Positions 34,173-42,631 of a stretch of DNA of 64,000 nucleotides are shown here, one piece after another (positions within the stretch are counted from its first letter, which is position 1; each line of letters begins with the position of its first letter). The stretch is from assembly GCF_001427105.1 (NCBI RefSeq), contig NZ_LMGI01000004.1:186001-250000 (forward strand), read 5' to 3'. This stretch comes from Sphingopyxis sp. Root154 (GTDB lineage: Bacteria; Pseudomonadota; Alphaproteobacteria; Sphingomonadales; Sphingomonadaceae). Made by a program: the position numbers and the translations under genes. Under the pieces are notes generated by a model, which saw nothing but the letters and a program-made list of their open reading frames with translations, ran no database searches and was not told the DNA's origin.

Positions 34173-36005
34173 ATGTCTTTGCGCAATATTGCGATCATCG
34201 CCCACGTCGATCATGGCAAGACCACCCTCGTCGACCAGCTTTTCCGTCAGTCGGGCACGTTCCGCGACAACCAGCGCGTCGAAGAACGCGCGATGGATTC
34301 GAACGATCTCGAAAAGGAACGCGGGATCACGATCCTTGCGAAGTGCACCTCGGTCGAGTGGGGCGAAGGCGCCGACCTGACGCGCATCAACATCGTCGAC
34401 ACCCCGGGCCACGCCGACTTCGGCGGCGAGGTCGAGCGTATCCTCAGCATGGTCGACGGCGTCATCCTGCTCGTCGATGCGGCCGAAGGCCCGATGCCGC
34501 AGACCAAGTTCGTGACCGGCAAGGCGCTCGCGCTTGGCCTGAAGCCGATCGTCGTCGTCAACAAGATCGACCGCAGCGATGCGCGCGCCGCCGAAGTGCT
34601 CGACGAAGTGTTCGAACTGTTCCTGACGCTCGAAGCGAATGACGAACAGCTCGACTTCCCGATCCTCTATGCTTCGGGCCGCGGCGGCTATGCCTCGGAA
34701 AGCCCGGAAGCGCGCGAAGGCACGCTCGAGCCGCTTTTCAAGACGATCGTGTCGCACGTCCCGACCCCGGGCCTGCCCGAAGATGGTCCGTTCACCTTCC
34801 TTGCGACCCTGCTTGACCGCGACAATTTCATCGGCCGCATCCTGACCGGCCGCGTCCAGTCGGGCACGATCAAGGTCAACCAGCCGATCCATGCGATCGA
34901 CATGGACGGCAAGATCATCGAAACCGGCCGCGCGTCGAAGCTGCTGGCGTTCCGCGGGCTCGAGCGCGTTCCGGTCGAGGAAGCGCGCGCGGGCGACATC
35001 GTCGCCATCGCGGGCCTCGCGCAGGCGACCGTCGCGAACACCATCGCCGACACCAGCGTCAGCGAGCCGATCGCCGCGCAGCCGATCGATCCGCCGACGC
35101 TGTCGATGCGCTTTGCGGTGAACGATTCGCCGATGGCGGGCCGCGAGGGCAGCAAGGTCACGAGCCGCATGATCCGCGACCGCCTGTTCCGCGAAGCCGA
35201 AACGAACGTCGCGATCCGCATCACCGAAAGCGCCGACAAGGACAGCTTCGAAGTCGCGGGCCGCGGCGAGCTTCAGCTCGGCGTGCTCATCGAAACGATG
35301 CGCCGCGAAGGCTTCGAACTCGGCATCAGCCGCCCGCGCGTGCTGTATGGCGAGGACGAGGCCGGCAAGCGCACCGAACCGTATGAAACCGTCGTCATCG
35401 ACGTCGACGACGAGCACAGCGGCACGGTGGTCGAGAAGATGCAGATCCGCAAGGCCGACCTGACCGACATGCGCCCGTCGGGCGGCGGCAAGACGCGCAT
35501 CACCTTCAGCGGCCCGTCGCGCGGCCTGATCGGCTATCACGGCGAATTCCTGTCCGACACGCGCGGCACCGGGATCATGAACCGCCTGTTCGAAAAATAT
35601 GGCCCGCATAAGGGCCAGATCGCGGGCCGCCAGAACGGCGTGCTGATCTCGAACGGCAACGGCGAAGCCGTCGCCTATGCGCTCGGCCCGCTCGAAGAGC
35701 GCGGCATCCTCTTCGTCTCGCCCGGCGAGGCGCTCTATGAGGGCATGATCATCGGGGAAAATGCGAAGCCCGACGACCTCGAAGTCAACCCGATGAAGTC
35801 GAAGCAGCTCACGAACTTCCGTTCGACGGGCAAGGACGACGCGATCCGCCTGACCCCGCCCAAGCGCATGACGCTGGAGCAGGCGATCGCCTATATCGAC
35901 GACGATGAAATGGTCGAAGTGACCCCGAAGAATATCCGCATCCGCAAGGCGCTGCTCGACCCGCACGAGCGCAAGAAAGCGTCGCGCAAGAAGGAAGCGG
36001 CATAA
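34173..36005 (+). CDS. typA: Translational GTPase TypA/BipA
   Basis: A 610-residue ribosome-associated GTPase that assists 50S assembly and stress growth. G1 is AHVDHGKTT at residues 10-18, G3 DTPGH near 74 and G4 NKID near 128. The elongation-factor-like domains II, III and V follow, with the C-terminal TypA-specific domain (LTPPKRMTLEQAIAYIDDDE near 570). Length is normal. The start ATG follows a stretch of weak purines. A strong hairpin lies 7 bases after the stop. Confidence 0.97.
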   Translation: MSLRNIAIIAHVDHGKTTLVDQLFRQSGTFRDNQRVEERAMDSNDLEKERGITILAKCTSVEWGEGADLTRINIVDTPGHADFGGEVERILSMVDGVILLVDAAEGPMPQTKFVTGKALALGLKPIVVVNKIDRSDARAAEVLDEVFELFLTLEANDEQLDFPILYASGRGGYASESPEAREGTLEPLFKTIVSHVPTPGLPEDGPFTFLATLLDRDNFIGRILTGRVQSGTIKVNQPIHAIDMDGKIIETGRASKLLAFRGLERVPVEEARAGDIVAIAGLAQATVANTIADTSVSEPIAAQPIDPPTLSMRFAVNDSPMAGREGSKVTSRMIRDRLFREAETNVAIRITESADKDSFEVAGRGELQLGVLIETMRREGFELGISRPRVLYGEDEAGKRTEPYETVVIDVDDEHSGTVVEKMQIRKADLTDMRPSGGGKTRITFSGPSRGLIGYHGEFLSDTRGTGIMNRLFEKYGPHKGQIAGRQNGVLISNGNGEAVAYALGPLEERGILFVSPGEALYEGMIIGENAKPDDLEVNPMKSKQLTNFRSTGKDDAIRLTPPKRMTLEQAIAYIDDDEMVEVTPKNIRIRKALLDPHERKKASRKKEAA

Positions 36006-36012
36006 ATCAGGC

Positions 36013-36036
36013 GCGCCAGGGCTTCGGCTCTGGCGC
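36013..36036 (+). terminator. Hairpin after typA
   Basis: A 10-bp stem (36013-36022 with 36027-36036, one G-T pair) is closed by a TTCG tetraloop. No U-run follows, so it may be an RNA-stabilising hairpin or a weak terminator. Confidence 0.5.
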
Positions 36037-36131
36037 CGTGTTCCGACACGGTTCGGCCGGACTACGCGGTTCAACCTTTCTTCACATCGCCGCTATACGC
36101 CTCTGTCCTTCTGCGATGGAGGGAATGGGCG

Positions 36132-36653
36132 ATGACGATGCGTGCGGAAATCGAACGGTTGACGACCGAGCATAGCCGGCTGCTTGCCCTGGCGACCACG
36201 CTGGGACGCCATGTGCGCGGCGCATTTCCCGCCGATCGTGCCGCGCTCGACGATTTTCACGGCGTGCGCACCCAATTGCGCAACCAGCTGATCGCGCACC
36301 TGAAACGCGAAGATTGGGTGCTCTACCCCTCGATGCTCGCCAGCGACGATGCCCGGCTGGCCGCGACGGCGCAGGATTTCGCCGACGAAATGGGCCATAT
36401 TTCCGAAGCGTTCAGCGCCTATAGCCGCCAATGGCTCCCCGATACGATCGCCGCCGACTGGCCCGGCTATTGCGCCGCGACCAAGGGCATCCTGGGCGCG
36501 CTGGCCCAGCGTATCGAGCGCGAGGACAGCGAACTCTACCCGCTGGCATCGACTGTCGAGGCGGTCGATGCCGCGGTGCCGGCGGCCGCGCCACCGCCCG
36601 TTTCCTTCGGCGCCGCCGGCGCGGGCGATGGGGCAGGGGTCGCTCGGGGCTGA
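36132..36653 (+). CDS. Hemerythrin-domain protein (copy 1)
   Basis: A 173-residue four-helix-bundle protein of the hemerythrin HHE type, which binds a non-haem di-iron centre and can sense or carry oxygen or NO. Ligand-like residues are seen as TEHSRL near 13, HLKREDWVLYP near 56, and EREDSELYP near 130. The C-terminal 35 residues are low-complexity alanine/proline/glycine. GGAGGGA (36118-36124) lies 7 bases before the start. It resembles the protein at 51504. No iron-specific regulatory site was found before it. Confidence 0.85.
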   Translation: MTMRAEIERLTTEHSRLLALATTLGRHVRGAFPADRAALDDFHGVRTQLRNQLIAHLKREDWVLYPSMLASDDARLAATAQDFADEMGHISEAFSAYSRQWLPDTIAADWPGYCAATKGILGALAQRIEREDSELYPLASTVEAVDAAVPAAAPPPVSFGAAGAGDGAGVARG

Positions 36654-36718
36654 GTCGATCGATCGCCGAATGAGCGTGATTGATTGGCGCATTGGTGAAT
36701 GCGAGCTAGAGGCGTGCG

Positions 36719-38332
36719 ATGCTTCGCCTGACCGAACTCCCGCTTCCGCTGCACCATGCGCCGGAGGATTTGCCCGCCGCGATCTGCAAGCGGCTGCGCA
36801 TTTCCCCGCGCGAACTGGTGCGCCATGTCGTCGCGCGCCGCGCGCATGATGCGCGCGACAAGACGAACATCAAGCTGATCTATTCGGTCGACGTGAATGT
36901 GAAGGACGAGGGCGCGGTGCTCGCGCGTTTTCGCAAGGACCGCAATGTCCAGCAGACCCCGAACACTGCCTATAAATTCATCACGCAGGCGCCGAAGGGC
37001 ATCAAACGGCCGGTCGTCGTCGGCGCGGGGCCGTGCGGGCTGTTCGTCGGGCTGATCCTCGCGCAGATGGGGTTCCGCCCGATCATCCTCGACCGCGGCA
37101 AGGTCGTGCGCGAGCGCACCAAGGACACGTGGGATCTGTGGCGGCGCGGCGTGCTCCATCCCGAATCGAACGTCCAGTTCGGCGAGGGCGGCGCGGGCAC
37201 CTTTTCCGACGGCAAGCTCTACAGCCGGATCAAGGACCCGCGGCATCTCGACCGCAAGGTGCTGACCGAGTTCGTCAAGGCGGGCGCGCCGCCCGAAATC
37301 CTGACCGAGGCGCACCCGCATATCGGCACGTTCCGGCTGGTGACGATGGTCGAAAGCCTGCGCGAGACGATCGAGGGGCTGGGCGGCGAATATCGCTGGC
37401 AGCACAAGGTCGACGGGCTCGATATCGTGACCGACGGGGCGGGCGAGCGCCGCGTCCAGGGCCTGCACCTGGCGGGCGGCGAGTATATCGAGGCCGACCG
37501 CGTCATCTTCGCCGTCGGCCACAGCGCGCGCGACACCTTCGCGATGCTGCACGCGGCGGGGGTGCATGTCGAGGCGAAGCCCTTTTCGATCGGCGTCCGC
37601 ATCGAGCATCCGCAATCGTGGATCGATACCTCGCGCTTCGGCGCGGATGCGGGCAACCCGATCCTCGGCGCCGCCGAATATCATATCTCGCACCACTGCA
37701 AGAACGGGCGAACCGTCTACAGCTTCTGCATGTGCCCCGGCGGCACCGTCGTCGCCGCGACCTCCGAGGAAGGCCGCGTCGCGACCAACGGCATGAGCCA
37801 ATATTCGCGCAACGAGCGCAACGCCAATTCGGGCTTCGTCGTCGCGATCGACCCAGCGCGCGACTATCCCGGCGATCCGCTCGCCGGCCTCGCCTTCCAG
37901 CGGCACTGGGAATCGCTCGCCTTTGTCGCGGGCGGATCGAACTATAAAGCGCCCGCGCAGCGCGTCGGCGATTTCCTCGCGGGGCGCCCGTCGACCGCGC
38001 TCGGCAGCGTCGTCCCATCGTATCGCCCCGGCGTCACGCCGACCGACCTCGCGGCGTGCCTGCCCGATTTCGCCGTCGAAGCGATGCGCGAGGCGATCCC
38101 GGTGTTCGGGCGCCAGATCGCGGGATATGACCATCCCGACGTGGTGATGACGGGGGTCGAGACGCGCACCTCGTCGCCGGTGCGCTTTACCCGCGGCGAC
38201 GATTTTCAGAGCCTGAACACCGCCGGGCTGTTCCCCGCGGGCGAGGGCGCGGGCTATGCCGGGGGCATCTTGTCGGCGGCGGTCGACGGCATCAAGGTTG
38301 CCGAGGCGGTCGCGCGGAGTTTGATGCCATGA
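36719..38332 (+). CDS. FAD-dependent dehydrogenase (COG2509-type flavoprotein)
   Basis: A 537-residue predicted oxidoreductase. The N terminus (about 95 residues, RRISPRELVRHVVARRAHDAR-like) is the extension typical of this family. It is followed by the FAD motif GAGPCGLFVGLILAQ near residue 102 and ERTKDTWDLWRRG, FGEGGAGTFSDGKLYS near 160. The C-terminal FAD contact is in GLFPAGEGAGYAGGI near 506. The members are widespread, but substrate is unknown. The next gene, rluE, starts inside its stop (ATGA). Confidence 0.88.
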   Translation: MLRLTELPLPLHHAPEDLPAAICKRLRISPRELVRHVVARRAHDARDKTNIKLIYSVDVNVKDEGAVLARFRKDRNVQQTPNTAYKFITQAPKGIKRPVVVGAGPCGLFVGLILAQMGFRPIILDRGKVVRERTKDTWDLWRRGVLHPESNVQFGEGGAGTFSDGKLYSRIKDPRHLDRKVLTEFVKAGAPPEILTEAHPHIGTFRLVTMVESLRETIEGLGGEYRWQHKVDGLDIVTDGAGERRVQGLHLAGGEYIEADRVIFAVGHSARDTFAMLHAAGVHVEAKPFSIGVRIEHPQSWIDTSRFGADAGNPILGAAEYHISHHCKNGRTVYSFCMCPGGTVVAATSEEGRVATNGMSQYSRNERNANSGFVVAIDPARDYPGDPLAGLAFQRHWESLAFVAGGSNYKAPAQRVGDFLAGRPSTALGSVVPSYRPGVTPTDLAACLPDFAVEAMREAIPVFGRQIAGYDHPDVVMTGVETRTSSPVRFTRGDDFQSLNTAGLFPAGEGAGYAGGILSAAVDGIKVAEAVARSLMP

Positions 38333-38895
38333 CGCTGATCTTGTTCAACAAGCCGTGGGGCGTGCTCAGCCAGTTCACCGACAAGAGCATGACCGCGAGC
38401 GGAGCGGGGGGCGATGGCGGCCCGCGCGCGACGCTGTCCGACTATATCGACGTCCCCGGTGTCTATCCGGCGGGGCGGCTCGATCGCGACAGCGAAGGCC
38501 TGCTGATCCTGACCGACGACGGCGCGCTGCAGGCGCGGATTTCGTCGCCGAAGCACAAGACGCCCAAAACCTATCTGGCGCAGGTCGAGGGCGAGCCCGT
38601 CGCCACCGCGCTGGAGGCGCTGCGCCGCGGCGTCACGCTGAACGACGGCCCGACGCGGCCCGCGACCGTCCGCCGCATCGACCCGCCGCTGCTGTGGGAC
38701 CGCGACCCGCCGGTGCGATACCGCAAGAGCGTGCCCGACAGCTGGATCGAGCTGACGATCACCGAAGGCCGCAACCGCCAGGTCCGCCGCATGACCGCCG
38801 CGGTCGGCTATCCGACGCTGCGGCTGGTGCGCTGGCGAATCGGGGGATGGGAGCTTGGCGAGCTGGCGCCGGGGGAGTGGCGGGAGGTCGGGTGA
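38329..38895 (+). CDS. rluE: 23S rRNA pseudouridine synthase, RluE type
   Basis: A 188-residue member of the RsuA/RluE family that isomerises a uridine in 23S rRNA (position 2457 in E. coli numbering by homology). It lacks an S4 domain, as RluE does. The catalytic aspartate is in GRLDRDSEGLLILT near residue 52. KTYLAQVEG near 84 and TITEGRNRQVRRM near 144 are further family motifs. Length is typical. It is coupled to the upstream flavoprotein gene by a 4-base overlap. Confidence 0.92.
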   Translation: MTLILFNKPWGVLSQFTDKSMTASGAGGDGGPRATLSDYIDVPGVYPAGRLDRDSEGLLILTDDGALQARISSPKHKTPKTYLAQVEGEPVATALEALRRGVTLNDGPTRPATVRRIDPPLLWDRDPPVRYRKSVPDSWIELTITEGRNRQVRRMTAAVGYPTLRLVRWRIGGWELGELAPGEWREVG

Positions 38896-39003
38896 CAGGC
38901 AAACGGCGAATGGCCGGTTGCGGTCAGGCAGACAGCAGGCGGTGCTCGCACTTGTCAAAGGTCTGGCGCGCCTCTATCTCCCGCGAACGCAGCCCCGGGC
39001 CCC

Positions 39004-39795
39004 TTGACCAGCGGACGCCACCACCAAAGATTGCTTCAGCTGAGCCCTGTTCCAGCCACTCCCTATGTCGAACAGCTCAGCATCGGGGCGGGGCGCCGCA
39101 CGCTTGCCATAAGCCTGGCGGTTCTGATCCCCGCGCTCCTGCTGCTCCTGCTGCTCTCCTTTGGTTTTGAAACCGAGCCCGACTATCGGGAGGCGCGCGT
39201 CAGCGTGGTGAGCCTCGAGGCCAGCCAGATTTCAGAGGAAACGCCCGAACCGAGCAGCGCGGAGCGCGAGCAGACCGAAGAGCCGCCCGTGCCGCCGCAG
39301 CCAGCACCCGAAGAACCGTTGCCCCCGCGTGCCGTGGAACCGAAGGTCCCGCCGATCATCAAGACGCCGGCCGAACAGCCGCCCGCGCCGGTGCTTCCCC
39401 TGACTCCCGTTCGTCCCCCGAGCGGGAAGGTCTATGGGCCGCCCAACACCGGCGGCTCCTCCGCCTCGCGCGACACGGAACGGGTGGGGACGGCTCCCAA
39501 TGGCGAGCCGCTCTATGCGGCGGCCTGGTATCGCGAGCCGAGAGACGACGAGCTTCGCGGCTATTTGTCGACCGCCAGCGGGCCCGGCTGGGGACTGATC
39601 GCTTGCCGCACCGCGCCCGATTATCGCGTCGAAGATTGCGTCGGGCTCGACGAATATCCGAACGGATCGCAGATCAATCGCGCAGTGCTCGCCGCGGCGT
39701 GGGCGTTCCAGGTGCGGCCGCCGCGCCTTGGTGGACGGCCGCTGGTGGGCGCCTGGGTCCGGATCAGGATCGATTACGGGGTTAGGCGACGTTAG
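39004..39795 (+). CDS. Proline-rich TonB-like membrane protein
   Basis: A 263-residue protein with a short cytosolic N terminus, one very hydrophobic helix near 35-55 (a run of leucines), a periplasmic proline- and glutamate-rich spacer to about residue 145, and a compact C-terminal domain with one cysteine pair (ACRTAPDYRVEDC near 200). Layout matches TonB proteins, which carry energy from ExbBD to outer-membrane receptors, but the C-terminal domain is only TonB-like. The start is TTG 39004 and uncertain; no ATG occurs before the helix. Neither exbB nor exbD is visible nearby. Confidence 0.65.
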   Translation: MTSGRHHQRLLQLSPVPATPYVEQLSIGAGRRTLAISLAVLIPALLLLLLLSFGFETEPDYREARVSVVSLEASQISEETPEPSSAEREQTEEPPVPPQPAPEEPLPPRAVEPKVPPIIKTPAEQPPAPVLPLTPVRPPSGKVYGPPNTGGSSASRDTERVGTAPNGEPLYAAAWYREPRDDELRGYLSTASGPGWGLIACRTAPDYRVEDCVGLDEYPNGSQINRAVLAAAWAFQVRPPRLGGRPLVGAWVRIRIDYGVRRR

Positions 39796-39928
39796 GATCA
39801 GGCGAAGCTATCGACGGCGATCCGTGGCATGATTGCAGCCGGCTCGAAAGGCGCCGCGCGCCGCGCTTCGGGGCCATTCTTCCGCCATATTTCAGGGTGA
39901 GGATCGGGTTTCAGGGAGGGAGCATCCA

Positions 39929-40426
39929 ATGACCATGAGATCCATCGCTGCATCGCTCGCGCTGCTGTCCTGCTGCGCATCGCCGCTACACGCCCAGACG
40001 ATCGGGGGCAGCTCACATCCGAACGGCGCCGGCCCCGTCGCGACGGGGGGATTCGTCGGCGCGCGCCTTCGCATCCCGCTCGGCGGAACGAAAAGCGACG
40101 AGGCAAGGAAGCTTCGCGCGAGCCTGACGGTGGCGCCCATGCAGCGGAGCGACGGGGCGGGGCTGAAAGGACCTGCGTGGCGCATCGGCGAGGGGCTCGA
40201 GTTCGGCTTCTCGGGCGATGAGCGATCGCCGCATGTCTCGCTCGCCGGGCAGCGGCTGACGCGGACGTCTTATGCGCCCGGCCGGCCGACGCCGACGAAG
40301 GGGCGCAGCAATATGTCCGACGCCGGGACCGTGGCGGTGGTCGTCGGCGGTCTCGCGCTCCTTGCGGGGATCGGACTGCTCGTCGCCCTCGATGCGTCGG
40401 ACGATCCCGACCGCTGCTGCGAATAG
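39929..40426 (+). CDS. Small exported protein of unknown function
   Basis: A 165-residue protein with a signal peptide (about residues 1-23), a glycine-rich beta-type middle region (GGFVGARLRIPLGG near 40), and one hydrophobic helix near 132-153 close to the C-terminal DDPDRCCE. GGGAGGGAGC precedes the ATG by about 5 bases. I do not recognise the family. The beta-strand-like segments near 40-110 recall small outer-membrane proteins, though the C-terminal helix would be unusual for that. Confidence 0.65.
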   Translation: MTMRSIAASLALLSCCASPLHAQTIGGSSHPNGAGPVATGGFVGARLRIPLGGTKSDEARKLRASLTVAPMQRSDGAGLKGPAWRIGEGLEFGFSGDERSPHVSLAGQRLTRTSYAPGRPTPTKGRSNMSDAGTVAVVVGGLALLAGIGLLVALDASDDPDRCCE

Positions 40427-40432
40427 CTGCGG

Positions 40433-41965
40433 TCAGGCCGCCACGGCGACGGGTGCGGGTTTTGCGGCGACGACCGATCGGCGCCGCGCCCAGAGGATCA
40501 GGAACAGCCCGCCCGCGACCAGCGCCGCGTTGACGATCCATGCCATGCCATCCGCCGCAGCGATCCCGCCGCGCAGCGCGAGATGCGTCGCGGCGGCGAG
40601 CAGGATCAGCGCGCCGGTCGTCACGCTGCCGACGGCCGAAAGCTTTTCGGCGGAGAGGCGGATCGCGGCGAGCAGGAAGGCGAGGCTGACGATCAGCCAG
40701 GTCGCGATCGTCGGGACGATGGTGCCCGCGACCAGCGCGGCGAGAGCGGCGGCGGCGATACCCGCGGGCTGGCCCCAGACGGTCGCGGCCCACGCGCGCT
40801 CCCAGCCGGGCGCGGGGTGGCCCTTGTCGCGGCGGCGCGCGAGCCAGATGTTCACCCCGCTCGCGGCGAGATAGGTGAGGCCGAGGCCGAGCGCGAAATA
40901 GACGATCTTGACGATTCCGCCGCCGAACCAGCCGAAGTGAAGCGTGCCGGCAGAGGCGAGGATGTCTTCGCCGAGGTTGTTCGTTGCCGCCTGTTTTTCG
41001 TTATAGATCGTCGCGTCGCGGCGGAAGGCATAGCTGTCGGTGCCGGCGAGCCGGTCCGGATGCTTGACGTTGAACAGCGCCGCGCCGCCCGTTTCGGTCG
41101 GATGTTCGGTGAAGACATATTCGATGCGGCCGCCATCCTGCGGCAGCTTGGCGAACATCGGCCGGAGGTCGAGCACTGGCGCGGGGCGCGGGTCGTCGAC
41201 CGGCGGCGCGGGGATGAACAGCGCATAGACCTTGTTCACGTCGCCGTTGAACATCGCCATGCCGAGCACCCCGACGATGATCGTCGTGAGCCCGAGGAAG
41301 GCGCCGGTCAGCGAGATGATGATGTGGAAGGGCAGCGCCCACACGCCGAGCCGGTTGTGGAGGTCGGCCTCTTGCAGTCGCTTCGATCCGCCGAGCCGGA
41401 GGTGGAAGGCGTCGCGGAAGATGCGCGGGTGCGCGAGGATGCCCGAGATGAGCGACGACAGCAAAGCGACGCCGATCAGCCCGACGAGGAAGCCGCCCCA
41501 CGTCTGCGGCAGGTGGAGGTTGATGTGGAGGCGCGTGATGAACTCGGTCCACGCGAAGGCGCTGCCTTCGACGATCTGCCCTTTGGCATCGGCGACATAT
41601 TGGCGGTCCTCCGCGGCATCGACATAGAGCAAGAGGCGTGGGAAATCGGCCGAGGGGAGGGTGATATAGACATGCTCGACCCCGGGGCCGCCCCACGCGA
41701 TCGCGCCTTCGAAAGCGGTCTGGACTGCGTCGGGGGTGACGTCGGCGACCTGCGGCGCGGCCGCGCTTTCCCAGCGCCGGAACTCGTGCGCGAAGACCGC
41801 GATGCTGCCCGAGAGGCAGACAAGGTAGATGAGCGCGGCGAAGGCGAGGCCGAGCGAACTGTGCCCGCGGAGCACTGCGCGGACGAAGCCCGCGGGGATG
41901 CGTGACATGAGGTCTCCCCGCTTCTTTTCGGCAGGTTTTCGGGGCTTCGGAGTGGAAGTGGTCAT
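40433..41965 (-). CDS. PepSY-associated membrane protein (PiuB-like iron reductase candidate)
   Basis: A 510-residue inner-membrane protein of the PepSY_TM family. An N-terminal helix near 40-60 (GLAFAALIYLVCLSGSIAVFAHEF) is followed by a periplasmic part, then helices at about 155-175 and 210-240 and a cluster of helices from about 365 to the end. Histidines typical of haem-like reductases appear in RLHINLHLPQ near 146 and LHNRLGVWALPFH near 203. Members near siderophore receptors are thought to reduce ferric siderophores. Its ATG overlaps the upstream small membrane protein stop (41962-41965). Confidence 0.85.
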   Translation of the reverse strand: MTTSTPKPRKPAEKKRGDLMSRIPAGFVRAVLRGHSSLGLAFAALIYLVCLSGSIAVFAHEFRRWESAAAPQVADVTPDAVQTAFEGAIAWGGPGVEHVYITLPSADFPRLLLYVDAAEDRQYVADAKGQIVEGSAFAWTEFITRLHINLHLPQTWGGFLVGLIGVALLSSLISGILAHPRIFRDAFHLRLGGSKRLQEADLHNRLGVWALPFHIIISLTGAFLGLTTIIVGVLGMAMFNGDVNKVYALFIPAPPVDDPRPAPVLDLRPMFAKLPQDGGRIEYVFTEHPTETGGAALFNVKHPDRLAGTDSYAFRRDATIYNEKQAATNNLGEDILASAGTLHFGWFGGGIVKIVYFALGLGLTYLAASGVNIWLARRRDKGHPAPGWERAWAATVWGQPAGIAAAALAALVAGTIVPTIATWLIVSLAFLLAAIRLSAEKLSAVGSVTTGALILLAAATHLALRGGIAAADGMAWIVNAALVAGGLFLILWARRRSVVAAKPAPVAVAA

Positions 41966-42546
41966 GCGAAGCCCTTCACGATGGCGGCGGTGAAACTGGC
42001 AATGGCGACGCCGACGAGCACGGCGGTCGCGCGGAGGATGCGGTTGTCGGCGAGCGTCCACGCCATGCACGCTCCCCATGCGACGGGGACGATCATCCCG
42101 CCGACGACGAGCCGCGTCTGCTGTTCGCCGGGGACGAGCGCGGCGTAAGCAATGCCGACGCCCATCGCGGCGATCATCCCGATCGGTCCGGCGAGCAGCC
42201 AGCGCAAGGTCTCGCGCCATTTGGTGGTCGCGCGGTCGGAGGGTTCGGGGGCGAGGCTTTCGCGCGCGGCGCGCGCGGCCCGCGCGACCTTGATGCTGTA
42301 GCCCGATGCAACGATAGCGAGCGCGGCGACCGAGAAAAGCGCCAACGCGATGAAGGCTCCGCGCGCGGTGCCGAGAGCCCATATCGGGCGGATGAATGAC
42401 GCGGCGATCAACAGCCAGCCGCCGAGCACCCAGCCGCGACCGCGCGTATCGCGCGCGCCCCAGGATTGGCGCAGCATCCACACGCCGGTCCCGACGCCGA
42501 TCACCGTCAGCAGAGCCGGCACTAGCGGCGAGCTGTCTTCCATCAT
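41962..42546 (-). CDS. Membrane protein of unknown function coupled to the PepSY protein
   Basis: A 194-residue protein with about five hydrophobic segments (LVPALLTVIGVGTGVWML, GWLLIAASFIRPIWAL, FIALALFSVAALAIVASG, IGMIAAMGVGIAYAALV, VGVAIASFTAAIVKG). I recognise no domain. It is the first gene of the minus-strand pair facing the receptor at 42632, and the stop overlaps the PepSY start, so an accessory role in iron uptake is likely by context only. Confidence 0.75.
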   Translation of the reverse strand: MMEDSSPLVPALLTVIGVGTGVWMLRQSWGARDTRGRGWVLGGWLLIAASFIRPIWALGTARGAFIALALFSVAALAIVASGYSIKVARAARAARESLAPEPSDRATTKWRETLRWLLAGPIGMIAAMGVGIAYAALVPGEQQTRLVVGGMIVPVAWGACMAWTLADNRILRATAVLVGVAIASFTAAIVKGFA

Positions 42547-42568
42547 CTATCCCCCTTATCGTCCTACT

Positions 42569-42587
42569 ATTGACATGCATTCGCAAT
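42569..42587. promoter_or_regulatory. Candidate Fur box in the divergent iron-uptake promoter
   Basis: ATTGACATGCATTCGCAAT is a 19-bp imperfect inverted repeat (ATTG/CAAT ends around ATGCAT), similar in form to proteobacterial Fur sites. It lies between divergent membrane-protein and TonB receptor genes. Both sides could be repressed under iron sufficiency. Confidence 0.5.
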
Positions 42588-42631
42588 AGCAATAGCGGCC
42601 CGTTCGATAGCGACATGGGGAGTCCTTCGCA